A DNA stretch of 64,000 nt from Nemertoderma westbladi (lineage: Eukaryota > Xenacoelomorpha > Nemertodermatida > Nemertodermatidae): contig JAUCBJ010004973.1 of NCBI GenBank assembly GCA_032718475.1, positions 1 to 64,000 of the forward strand, read 5' to 3'. The position numbers and the translations under genes were made by a program. The notes below the pieces were generated by a model, which was not told the origin of the DNA, did not search any database, and saw only the letters and a list, made by a program, of their open reading frames with translations. This document shows, one piece after another, positions 11,386-21,690 of the stretch (position 1 is its first letter; each line of letters begins with the position of its first letter).

Positions 11386-13202
11386 ATTTCTTGTAGGATT
11401 CGCGTAGTTCTGTATATGTCAGTATGTCGAAATTGGTGATTAAATTAAATCATATAAAAAGGTTGTTATTGATACAGAAGAGGATTGTTAGATGCACTCC
11501 TGTTTAAATTGTGCCTATTTCTATGTTACCTAATGGAAGCGGTGTGAGGTGTTGGCGATCACATATCCACAACAGGTTTTATGGTTGTTTGAATTATGAT
11601 AGGCTGACGATCTTGCTCTTCAGATAGTAAGTGCACCCATGTGAACTTGGTATACTCATTGATGATGACAGGTTACATAGTAAATTTGACCCAATGAAAA
11701 TGTAACGGAATTTGTCACGGAGAATTGATCCGCAAGCAGAGAACACAAAAGCGACATTTAATTAGACCATCAAGCAGTAAACGATAATGGGGCACCCTGT
11801 TTATCTTGACTCAAAGAGAATTCATAAGGACAATGGGGTCATTCTAGCGCGGCTAATACATTGTACCTAGCCTCGAATGCCTTCCCTTCCTTCCGCAAAG
11901 TCCCAATAATTTTGGCAAGATTTGGAGTTTAAAATAATTTTTTTCTACAATGCGGTGTCGTTAATGAATTGAGTTTTATGGGTGTGTATGGCTTTATCTA
12001 AGGGTTTCAATGATTGGTTCTCTATTGTGAATGCGGCTCGTTGACCCCAATGCTATTTGGCTAGTTCTATATATTGGCAGCGTTGTCTCATTTTTGATTG
12101 GCGTAAACATTAAATGGCCAATTAAGGTCACACGGAATGCATCTTTACAGGGTTAATTATACGACCTAGGTTTTGTAGATCATCAGAAGGCGATGTAAGC
12201 GGCTTTTCTCTTATAAAAAGACCGGTGTTCTATATAATGTTAACATATTTAACTATTTGTAACTTTTTCTTTGTGTAAATTAGTGAGAAACAGGCCTGTA
12301 TTTGCGACATGTGTGACATATATTTGTGACATGTCGCCCAGATATCAAACTAATAATTGCATTGTATTATTTTTATTCCATTTTTGATGGTTGATATGGT
12401 ATCCAATTTCTCTGGTTTTTGGTCTGTGTCAGCTAAAATTGTCCATTTATATGGCTATGCTGTATAAAAAAACACCTTTGTCTTTAATTTATTTATTATT
12501 TATTAGTCAAGCAAGTAAGCAGTACACACTTTAAATGTAGACATTGTTAAACCAATAAAAACTGAAAAGCAACCGCGACCGGAAGAGGGCAAGACTTTGC
12601 ACAACCACATGATGACAAACCGTGGGGAGCCCAATACTGACCGACTGATGCGAGTTGTTATAAAAATCATGCATCATGCCCTGTTTGCTCGTTTTGCAAA
12701 AGCTTTAAATGTATTACATTCGCACATCACAACCATAAATTAGCAGAAACTTGATTGGCGCAAGTATATTGGGCTGATACCCATTGGATAGTTACTTATG
12801 TAGGCTTCTTCCCCCTAATCCCCCCCCCCCCCACACATAATACCTGTTTCTTCTCCCTTTGGATCCAATCTCGTGGCATTCTATGCCATTCAGCTTATTG
12901 ATAAAGCACCCCCTCTCTCTTGGGCCACAACCTTCCCAACAGCTGAATGACATCAGCTGATCAATGATTGCATGCGACTAATCTGATTACGATTGTATTT
13001 TAGTTTATGTTGGTTTTACATACCGATCGGTACCTGAAAGGTTTGCGTGACTAATAAATAAATATACATGTATATCTATTGTAGTATTTTTTGTTTGATT
13101 ATATAATGTATTGATATTTGAATTTTATATGGAGACATGCTTTCAAGTCGATGGAACCGAGGGGACTCCATCTAACGAAGTTCTACGAATAAATGAGTTT
13201 AA
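11386..13202. other. Unassigned AT-rich spacer
   Basis: No domain or RNA gene was recognised. A poly-C run occurs near 12821-12831. Confidence 0.4.
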
Positions 13203-13362
13203 ATGTCGATAAAGGGTAGTCAGGGTAACAACTCAATGAGACGGATAAACAACATGACGTCATCAAATACGGCGGCCCGAGATGAACTGACGTCATCAGT
13301 TCTTCGTTGTCAATCAATTCTGCGTCGTTTTGATACAACGTTAGAAATCAGGGAGGAAACAA
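13203..13362 (+). CDS. Possible first coding exon, unrecognised protein
   Basis: An ATG at 13203 opens a non-repetitive 53-codon frame (MSIKGSQGNNSMRRINN...) ending in REETS at a very strong 5' splice-site match, ACAA|GTAAGT, at 13362/13363. The frame carries on only into an AAT microsatellite, as expected if that is intron. The tail (LRCQSILRRFDTTLEIREE) looks helical. No family was recognised and no partner exon could be identified downstream, where a 24-bp array follows. It may be a real 5' exon of a gene whose remainder lies elsewhere, or chance. Evidence is limited to the start codon, composition and donor. Confidence 0.25.
13255..13295. promoter_or_regulatory. Two perfect CRE (TGACGTCA) palindromes
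   Basis: TGACGTCA occurs at 13255-13262 and 13288-13295, 33 bp apart, each within a larger near-palindrome (ATGACGTCAT, CTGACGTCATCAG). This 8-mer is the full consensus for CREB/ATF bZIP factors. Whether it acts as a regulatory site is inference; it also lies inside the possible exon. Confidence 0.4.
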
Positions 13363-13375
13363 GTAAGTTATGGAG

Positions 13376-13510
13376 TAATAATAATAATATTAAAAATATT
13401 AATAATAAAAATATTAATAATAATAAAAATAATAATATTAAAAATATTAATAATAAAAATATTAATAATAATAATAATAATATTAAAAATAACAATAATA
13501 ATAATAATGT
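13376..13510. repeat. AAT/ATT microsatellite
   Basis: Irregular AATAAT and ATTAAAAAT tracts. They generate Asn/Lys-rich and Leu-rich ORFs on opposite strands that are not genes. Confidence 0.9.
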
Positions 13511-13811
13511 TTGTGAAGTTTTTAACAATGATGTTTTTAAATTAGACAGCAGCTTATTTTTGGTCATAACTCGGTAAGTTTTGATCGTACGGAACTGGTT
13601 TTGGGCTGATTCTTTTCGGGATAAAACGGTTTTATTCAAATCCACTTTCAATTTTCTAATCTTATTATTTTTTCTCATTTAAAAACCCGGTGAAAAAAAT
13701 ACATCTTTGTCAAAATTATGATTCAACATTCAATATTTTGCACTCTAATAGAGCAATAATTACTGGTTTCAAAAATATATGGGTTTATAGCTTTTTATTC
13801 AGCGGCATTGC

Positions 13812-16173
13812 AATAATCACATCACGCCTGTATCCAATAATCACATCACGCCTGTATCCAATAATCACATCACGCCTGTATCCAATAATCACATCACGCC
13901 TGTATCCAATAATCACATCACGCCTGTATCCAATAATCACATCACGCCTGTATCCAATAATCACATCACACCTGTATCCAATAATCACATCACGCCTGTA
14001 TCCAATAATCACATCACGCCTGTATCCAATAATCACATCATGCCTGTATCCAATAATCACATCATGCCTGTATCCAATAATCACATCACGCCTGTATCCA
14101 ATAATCACATCATGCGTGTATCCAATAATCACATCACGCCTGTATCCAATAATCACATCACGACTGTATCCAATAATCACATCACGACTGTATCCAATAA
14201 TCACATCACGCCTGTATCCAATAATCACATCATGCGTGTATCCAATAATCACATCACGCCTGTATCCAATAATCACATCACGACTGTATCCAATAATCAC
14301 ATCACGACTGTATCCAATAATCACATCACGCCTGTATCCAATAATCACATCACGCCTGTATCCAATAATCACATCACGCCTGTATCCAATAATCACATCA
14401 CGCCTGTATCCAATAATCACATCACGCCTGTATCCAATAATCACATCACGCCTGTATCCAATAATCACATCATGCCTGTATCCAATAATCACACCACGAC
14501 TGTATCCAATAATCACATCACGCCTGTATCCAATAATCACACCACGACTGTATCCAATAATCACATCACGCCTGTATCTAATAATCACATCACGCTTGTA
14601 TCCAATAATCACATCACGCCTGTATCCAATAATCACATCACGCCTGTATCCAATAATCACATCACGCCTGTATCCAATAATCACATCACGCCTGTATCCA
14701 ATAATTACATCACGCCTGTATCCAATAATCCCATCACGACTGTATCCAATAATCACATCACGACTGTATCCAATAATCACATCACGCCTGTATCTAATAA
14801 TCACATCACGCTTGTATCCAATAATCACATCACGCCTGTATCCAATAATCACATCACGCCTGTATCCAATAATCACATCACGCCTGTATCCAATAATCAC
14901 ATCACGCCTGTATCCAATAATTACATCACGCCTGTATCCAATAATCACATCACGCCTGTATCCAATAATCACATCACGCCTGTATCCAATAATCACATCA
15001 CGCCTGTATCCAATAATCACATCATGACTGTATCCAATAATCCCATCACGACTGTATCCAATAATCACATCACGCCTGTATCCAATAATCACATCACGCC
15101 TGTATCCAATAATCACATCACGACTGTATACAATAATCACATCACGCCTGTATCCAATAATCACATCACGCCTGTATCCAATAATCACATCACGCCTGTA
15201 TCCAATAATCACATCACGCCTGTATCCAGTAATCACATCACGCCTGTATCCAATAATCACATCACGCCTGTATCCAATAATCACATCATGCCTGTATCCA
15301 ATAATCCCATCACGACTGTATCCAATAATCACTTCACGCCTGTATCCAATAATCACATCACGCCTGTATCCAATAATCACATCACGCCTGTATCCAATAA
15401 TCACATCACGCCTGTATCCAATAATCACATCATGACTGTATCCAATAATCCCATCACGACTGTATCCAATAATCACATCACGCCTGTATCCAATAATCAC
15501 ACCACGACTGTATCCAATAATCACATCATGCCTGTATCCAATAATCACATCACGCCTGTATCCAATAATCACATCACGCCTGTATCCAATAATCACATCA
15601 CGCCTGTATCCAATAATCACATCACGCCTGTATCCAATAATCACATCACGCCTGTATCCAATAATCACATCACGCCTGTATCCAATAATCACATCACGCC
15701 TGTATCCAATAATCACATCACGCCTGTATCCAATAATCACATCACGCCTGTATCCAATAATCACATCATGACTGTATCCAATAATCCCATCACGACTGTA
15801 TCCAATAATCACATCACGCCTGTATCCAATAATCACACCACGACTGTATCCAATAATCACATCATGCCTGTATCCAATAATCACATCACGCCTGTATCCA
15901 ATAATCACATCACGCCTGTATCCAATAATCACATCACGCCTGTATCCAATAATAACATCACGCCTGTATCCAATAATCACATCATGCCTGTATCCAATAA
16001 TCACATCACGCCTGTATCCAATAATCACATCACGCCTGTATCCAATAATCACATCACGCCTGTATCCAATAATCACATCATGCCTGTATCCAATAATCAC
16101 ATCACGCCTGTATCCAATAATCACATCACGCCTGTATCCAATAATCACATCACGCCTGTATCCAATAATCACA
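13812..16173. repeat. 24-bp minisatellite, about 98 copies, with higher-order structure
   Basis: Head-to-tail 24-bp units containing AATAATCACATCACG and TGTATCC. The unit length is a multiple of three and lacks stops in several frames, so ORFs of up to 795 codons appear on both strands; these are artefacts. Variant units repeat in blocks: the pattern with TATCTAATAA recurs 216 bp (9 units) apart (14575 and 14791), and the pattern with CATCATGACTG recurs 336 bp (14 units) apart (15431 and 15767). The right end is cut by a MITE, after which one leftover unit (16501-16520) resumes. Confidence 0.97.
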
Positions 16174-16174
16174 C

Positions 16175-16500
16175 GTTCGTGGGGTCTTCGCGCAGCACGA
16201 AGTGAGCAAAGCCTTTAGCATATGGGTGCCATTAACAAGTTGTCTGCCGTTAATCAGAACTCTTTAACACAATACTCGTCCGCCTCTTGTGCCTCGTTGC
16301 GTTCATTCGTTTTTGACGAAACTTCAGTTTCTTTCTAAACTTCTGACGGACTACATACATACCAAGTTTCGTTTATTTTCATCAGGAATAACCGAGTTAT
16401 TAGCGATCAAATATTTACGACGACAGACGACGACGACGACAGACAACTCGCCAATGGCACCCATATGCTAAGGCTTCGCTCACTTCGTGGCTCGCCCCAC
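16175..16500. mobile_element. MITE with GTGGGG...CCCCAC termini, inserted in the 24-bp array
   Basis: The ends are inverted: the left reads GTGGGG (16179) ..CGCAGCACGAAGTGAGC and then TAGCATATGGGTGCCATT; the right reads AATGGCACCCATATGCTA..CACTTCGTGGCTCGCCCCAC up to 16500. The interior near 16420-16442 is a GAC trinucleotide tract. The array unit stops at the left boundary (..AATCACAC) and resumes at the right (ATCACGCATGTATCC), so the insertion is later than at least part of the array expansion. No transposase is encoded. The same family appears at 28183-28684 and as fragments near 590 and 4060. Confidence 0.85.
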
Positions 16501-16558
16501 ATCACGCATGTATCCAAATCGTTGTTTTCTTTAATTTGTTTTCTTGTTTTCTTCAAGG

Positions 16559-16831
16559 TTCCACCTTGGTGTAGTGGTTGCATTGAATTCACATCTCCTG
16601 TAGGTCGTGGGTTCGATCCTCACATGGGCCAGGGCAGTTTTCGTTTCGGCACGCATGCTTTAAAGGGACCAGCCAGGGCGCATCTCTGCCATGCATCCTT
16701 AAGTGGTAGCTAAATGAGTACTGGAGTTTCCTCTGGGGAGTAAAGTTCTGGGGGGACCGCACTGGAAATAAGTCGTCAGACTTTGTGCGTAATCCCTGGC
16801 CTAGCGGCCGAAGAGAATTTACTTTTTTTTT
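16559..16831 (+). mobile_element. tRNA-derived SINE (family 1), near full length
   Basis: The tRNA-like head has an A box, TGGTGTAGTGG (16567-16577), and a B box, GGTTCGATCC (16610-16619), at spacing typical of RNA polymerase III internal promoters. A roughly 200-bp body follows, with a T-rich end at 16823-16831. A second, truncated copy lies at 59337-59490, which confirms that it is an interspersed family. The tRNA fold is degraded, so it is not a functional tRNA gene. Confidence 0.8.
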
Positions 16832-17682
16832 AATAATCATCGGATCGTGTTAAATAAACGGATTTCCTTTAACAAATTACATATGGTGGAAAGTTTCCAT
16901 AGCAACAGACACTGTTGAACATACATTAGATAGAGATACCGTGCAGTTGTAAATAGTGATGTGGCTGTAAATAATCTACACTATTTGTTACAGTGTATGA
17001 CAATTTATCAAAATAATGTTATGATAAATAAGAAAAGAACAATAATAGTAATAATATCCATTATTGTACTCATTCTACACACCCACATCCATCAATAATA
17101 AAAACGTATTTCTAACCACAATGGACCTGCAACCACAAATGCAATAGGTTTCCATGGAAACATTACTGGTAACAATAAATATATGATGTAGTTATATCCT
17201 CACCTCTTATTAAACTTTTACGATTTCACATAAACAATAATTATTACTGAAAAACAACGATTTGGATGAATTTGCGACGTAATTACTTCCTCTCGGCTGT
17301 ATTGCTTCCTATATAATATAAATTATAAAGTTTAGTTATGAATTGTTTGTATTGTTGGGTTTTCCTTATGTTGGGTTTTCCTTATGTCGGTATTCCAGAA
17401 ACAATGACGCTGTTAAACCCATATTTGTTATGTTAATTGTTACTTATTTTTGGAATTTTGATGCAATGTGTAGGTTTGTTAAAATATTTTTTGTTATTGG
17501 TTTTGAGAAAAGGTAATTTTAATTGTATTATTTTGAAGGGGGTTAAAAAATTATAATTGGTAACATTAGGGGTACAAATTTTAGAAAAACAAAGGATTTT
17601 AGAAACTATAAAGCAATGCTACGAGCTAATATAACCCGATTGTCTATAAAGTGTTCAAAGGAAATATAAGTGATGTATCTTC
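16832..17682. other. Unassigned AT-rich spacer
   Basis: No gene, RNA or element was recognised. It contains only AT-rich low-complexity sequence. Confidence 0.4.
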
Positions 17683-17996
17683 TGTGTACCGAGCAGTGTG
17701 ACAGATAGCAGATGTACCGAGCAGTGTGACGGATAGCAGGTGTACCGAGCAGTGTGACAGATAGCAGATGTACCGAGCAGTGTGACAGATATCAGGTGTA
17801 CCGAGCAGTGTGACGGATAGCAAGTGTACCGAGCAGTGTGACGTATGACAGGTGTACCGAGCAGTGTGACAGATAGCAGGTGTGCCAAGCAGTGTGACAG
17901 ATGGCTGGTGCACTGAGCAGTGTGACGGATAGCAGGTGCAGTTGTACACCTGCTATGTGACGGAATGAGAAGGATAACAGGTATACCGAGCAGTGT
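17683..17996. repeat. 28-bp minisatellite, about 11 copies
   Basis: Units contain TGTACCGAGCAGTGTGAC followed by GGATAGCAGG or AGATAGCAGA, with moderate divergence. The Cys/His-rich minus-strand ORFs across it are products of the repeat. Confidence 0.9.
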
Positions 17997-18009
17997 GACG
18001 GATAAAACA

Positions 18010-18450
18010 TTAAAGGTTGGATAGAGTCTGATTGGAGATGTGTTCATTGTACTTGATACAATGAACCAGGCGCAGCATTCTTGTGAAAGTGACATCCAGA
18101 GATTTATTTTGCAAAGTCGGCAATGACGTCCAGGTGGGATCGAACTGGTGACATATGAGTTGGAAATCTGACGCTCTAACCATTCAGCTAGCGGCTCAGG
18201 TAAAAGATACACCTGGAACTACTATCTTATACCTTGTAAAATGTCCGAAATTTACCTCCTCATGGCCTCCCATCTGTCAATACCATCACATGCTGCCACT
18301 GTGCTCAACCCTACCGTACTTGGCCGTCCTCTGCAGCTAGAGCCCAGCATGTACTCCCATATAACTGTACTGGTACTACTGCTGCTCTAAATAATCGGAC
18401 CTTGAGGTTCCGTTTTATTCTATGGGACTTCGAAATTCTGGAGAGACTAT
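18010..18450 (-). mobile_element. RTE-X-like LINE fragment split by a nested tRNA-like insertion
   Basis: Parts 18010-18103 and 18331-18450 align with the LINE segment at about 19268-19465 (shared ACAATGAACC, CATCCAGAGATTT, AGAGCCCAGCATG, TCTAAATAATCGGACCTT). The sequence between them is absent from the intact LINE, and the join falls between AGATTT and GTCCTC. The copy is divergent and decayed. Confidence 0.75.
18104..18330 (-). mobile_element. tRNA-derived SINE nested in LINE fragment
   Basis: On the minus strand an A-box-like TAGCTGAATGG (18180-18190 on +) and a B-box-like AGTTCGATCCC (18136-18146) are correctly ordered and spaced. The anticodon stem does not pair, so it is not a tRNA gene. 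It occupies exactly the extra sequence that splits the LINE fragment. The family differs from the SINE at 16559. Confidence 0.6.
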
Positions 18451-18946
18451 TCAATGCTTCAATTCAATGCGGATCCATTATCACAAGGAAGCAGAATTCA
18501 TCCCCTTGCTGAAGCACGCCATCCCTGGAGCTTCGATCAAAGGAATCCAGGAGGCAGCTGACTGAAGGAATTCCGGAGACGAGAGATTCCATTGCTATAA
18601 TAACAGTGAACCAGCTAATGAGTCATTTTTAAGAAAAATTGACAAAAATAACTTATTACATGATAATTAATCTCGCTCGGCAGATTATACAGCTTGGGGT
18701 CAGCGGCATATAAAGCAATTATTTTAATCCAATTAAATATAGTTAAGATACTTTATATAATACACATAACAGACAGTCTGCTTATGTACTGTAGTGCCTT
18801 CCTTTCACAGGTCACCACGGCATTCTTATTAAGAATCGCCTATTACGTTTATTTCGATGCTTCCCCCATATAGAACTCAAAATAGTCTTCCAAAATAGCT
18901 GTAGGTTGTCCTCCCTCTTTCCCTATAAAGACTGCGCCCCCCTTCT
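18451..18946. other. Unassigned spacer
   Basis: No gene was recognised. The left 50 bp may be degraded LINE sequence. Confidence 0.35.
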
Positions 18947-21195
18947 CTACTACTACTAGGATCGGCATGCTGCATTGCAGCTGCATTTTTAAGAATGCTG
19001 TGCCGGCTTGTCAACAAAATTGCACCGCCACAACTCCCTATCACCCATGACATTTGCTAGATCATCCGCATCGTTAAGGCCAGTGTCCTTTAAGATGCGT
19101 CTTAAGAAAGTCATGGACTGTCCACCATGCTTATTCACTCCATGAGGCTGCCAAAGTACAAGATTATGCACTGGCTGGTCCTCACGGCGAAAGCAATGTC
19201 CTGCAAAGCGGAGGCGATTTTGTTCTAGTGTCAAGCTTGGGGGAACCAATGAGACACCTCCAATGTTATATAGTGTCTGGTTGGAGATGTGTGCATTGTA
19301 CTTGACACAATGAACCCGGCGTAGCATTCTTGTGAATGTGCCATCCAGAGATTTGGTGTCCTCAGCAGTTAGAGCCCAGCATGGACTCCCGTAGAGGAGT
19401 ACTGGAACTACTGCTGCTCTAAATAATCGGACCTTAAGTTTCCGATTAATTCTCGGTGACTTCCAAATCCTGGAAAGCCTATTCAAGGCTGCCCATGCCT
19501 TTCCCTTACGTATTCGAAGGTCCTCACCTGACTTCCGGATCCACGATCCCAGGTAACATAAGTCGTCCACATGCTCAAGCATACCATCCTTTGAGCTTAT
19601 GCTCATCCGATCAGAGACTTGCTGAGGACTTTCAAAGTTAACTGTCAGAATTTTGGTCTTTCTGGAGTTAATAAAAAGACCAACACTAGAAGCAGCATGT
19701 TCTAATGAGCTGAGGAGCCGTTGGGCTCCCTCTAATGATTCTGAGAGTACTCCTAAGTCATCAGCAAAGTCTAGATCAGTTAGGTACTTGGCAGGATTTC
19801 CTCGACTTCTGGAGCCAGTAGGTGGAGTTATCATCACCCCATCATCATTATAATGATCTAAGGACATGCGTAGAACATAGTCAACCACAATAATGAACAA
19901 GAATGGTGCAAGTGTGTCTCCTTGGAGGACGCCCCATAACACTTCAAATGGTTCTGTGTCACCGTCAACAGTAGACACAAATGTTGTCGAACCATCGTAT
20001 ACTGATCTGATTGCTGCAATAATTTCATCAGGAATCCCATATAATGAAAGTATGCTGAACATACGTGAGCGAGAGACTGAATCAAAGGCCTTGAAGAAGT
20101 CAACAAAGATAACAGCCAGATGCCTGTCTTTCTTTTTTGATAACTCTTCAATTATCCTTCTAAGTGCCAAAATGGGCTCCATGGTCCCACGACCTTTACG
20201 GAACCCATTCTGATTTCCACGGAGCAGTCTCTCAATGGGATCCCTGATGCGATTTAATAGAATCCTATTGTATAGCTTTGCAGCAATCGAGATCAATGAG
20301 ATTCCCCGAAAAGAACCATAGAGTGTTAGGTTGCCCTTCTTGGGAACTGGCACCAACTTATTTGTTTTCATTTCTTGTGGGACTCTTGTTGTTCGGTACA
20401 TGTCTACTATGATGGGATAGATGAGCTTTAAACACTCAGGTATTTTAAAGACCTCAGGGGGAACACCATCTACTCCACTGGCACGATTGGTCTTAATGCT
20501 CTTTGCAGCAGCCTTCACTTCTGCAAAGGAGATATCGCCAATGGGAATATCTGGGAGTACAGACTCAGACACTTTTACTTCTATAAAGTTATCAGGCAAT
20601 ACCCTGTCATTATTGAGGAGCTTTTCAAAGTGGGCTTTCCAACCATTGAGGCGATCGGCTGGTGATTCAGCCTTAACCTTGGTGGTTGGTTGGCTTTTCC
20701 GCCCAGTAAGCAGATTGATCGATTTCCATGCCTGGGATGATTGCCTGCTGTCGTCAGCATCATTGATGGCATCAACCTGTTGGTTTATTAGCTCCTGTAG
20801 ATTAGCAGAGTACTGCCTGTTCAGGGACCTAGATGCAGCCTTAACTGCATTCTTGGCCGCTGTAGTCTGTTTGAGTCGGGACTCTTTCTGCGCCTTATGG
20901 AGGTCATTTCGGCACTTCTGAATTTTGTTGTCAGTCCAGGGGGCCCTTTTCCTGTTTCGAGGGTATACAGGAACTGTTTCCGCAGCTGCTAACTTAACTG
21001 CTTCTGTAAAGGCAGTATAGCCCTCACAGTGATCTGCCGCCTCAGAGGCAAGAGCCTCATACCTGTTGCTCAGCTGTAGTGTGAAGCTGGATCTCACACT
21101 TGGCTGTTGCAACAGAGAGGACCAGTCATGCTGCGGCAAGGCAGATTTCGTTGTTCTGCTAGCACGCAGACTAAGTCTTACCTTGGCCACAATTG
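18947..21195 (-). mobile_element. RTE-X-like LINE, 5'-truncated copy with TAG-repeat tail
   Basis: The element reads on the minus strand. Its 3' end (18947-18990) is a short hairpin-forming segment, GCTGCATTGCAGC, followed by a (TAG)n tail, which appears as CTACTACTACTAGG on +. The same 3' end recurs at 26779, 38216 and 39463, showing a family with a microsatellite tail rather than poly-A. The 5' break falls at about 21195, just after the endonuclease SDH motif as judged from the copy at 39463-42113. Confidence 0.85.
18989..21190 (-). CDS. LINE reverse transcriptase, intact 733-codon ORF
   Basis: The product is a non-LTR retrotransposon polymerase that would prime cDNA synthesis at a nicked target. 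A basic linker occupies about the first 230 residues. The RT fingers and palm follow: ASGVDGVPPEV, then GFRKGRG and EPILALRRIIEEL, then VIFVDFFKAFDSV (first catalytic Asp), GVLQGDTLAPFLF, and DLDFADDLGVL (the FADD catalytic pair). The thumb and C-terminal part contain YLGSWIRKSGED, WALTAEDTKSLDGTF and RLRFAGHCFRRED. The endonuclease is missing because the copy is 5'-truncated; the listed Met is simply the first one after the break. The frame is uninterrupted, suggesting a recent insertion. Clade is judged from motif order as RTE-X or CR1-like; a tree would be needed to decide. Confidence 0.9.
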   Translation of the reverse strand: MAKVRLSLRASRTTKSALPQHDWSSLLQQPSVRSSFTLQLSNRYEALASEAADHCEGYTAFTEAVKLAAAETVPVYPRNRKRAPWTDNKIQKCRNDLHKAQKESRLKQTTAAKNAVKAASRSLNRQYSANLQELINQQVDAINDADDSRQSSQAWKSINLLTGRKSQPTTKVKAESPADRLNGWKAHFEKLLNNDRVLPDNFIEVKVSESVLPDIPIGDISFAEVKAAAKSIKTNRASGVDGVPPEVFKIPECLKLIYPIIVDMYRTTRVPQEMKTNKLVPVPKKGNLTLYGSFRGISLISIAAKLYNRILLNRIRDPIERLLRGNQNGFRKGRGTMEPILALRRIIEELSKKKDRHLAVIFVDFFKAFDSVSRSRMFSILSLYGIPDEIIAAIRSVYDGSTTFVSTVDGDTEPFEVLWGVLQGDTLAPFLFIIVVDYVLRMSLDHYNDDGVMITPPTGSRSRGNPAKYLTDLDFADDLGVLSESLEGAQRLLSSLEHAASSVGLFINSRKTKILTVNFESPQQVSDRMSISSKDGMLEHVDDLCYLGSWIRKSGEDLRIRKGKAWAALNRLSRIWKSPRINRKLKVRLFRAAVVPVLLYGSPCWALTAEDTKSLDGTFTRMLRRVHCVKYNAHISNQTLYNIGGVSLVPPSLTLEQNRLRFAGHCFRREDQPVHNLVLWQPHGVNKHGGQSMTFLRRILKDTGLNDADDLANVMGDRELWRCNFVDKPAQHS

Positions 21196-21690
21196 AATAA
21201 TTTCAAAATTCTCGCAACTGGCAAAGATATTCTAGAACTCAATATTAAAGAAACACTTTACATCCGTTCGCAAAGCCCCTCCCTTAATGACCACACCACG
21301 TCCATTGAACCCGTTCATTATTCCACCCCCCCCCCCCCCCCCCCCCCTCACGAACTGCTCTTGTCCAACCCCCCCCCCCCCCCCCCCCACCTTTCATATT
21401 AGTCTAACATTTCTGTTCAATATTTTCTCGTATTTCCCGCAATAATATCTCTTTCATTTCTATTTATTTTTCAAAATTTAATTATATTTCTTCAAAATTC
21501 AGTGCAATTATTTATAACGTGATTTTATTATTGTCTATAACTGCAGTAAAACCGGTAGCCTACCTACAGTACATAAGCAGACTGTCTGATATGTGTGTTA
21601 TTATTGTGTTTTCCATTATACTTTATATAATATTATAATTATTAATATTATAAAAATAAATAAAAAAAAAGTCAAGGTAGTATAGGTCGA
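21196..21690. other. Spacer with two poly-C runs
   Basis: Poly-C runs lie at about 21324-21347 and 21370-21388, followed by AT-rich sequence. No gene is supported. Confidence 0.5.

Noticed and set aside
13785-16205. Long overlapping ORFs of 445, 795 and 721 codons on both strands
   Set aside because: They are translations of the 24-bp tandem repeat, open because the unit length is a multiple of three and lacks stops in those frames.
16559-16640. Functional tRNA gene
   Set aside because: A and B boxes are present but the cloverleaf stems do not pair, and the sequence recurs as a SINE at 59337.
18104-18190. Minus-strand tRNA gene
   Set aside because: The anticodon arm does not pair and the sequence sits as an insertion in a LINE.
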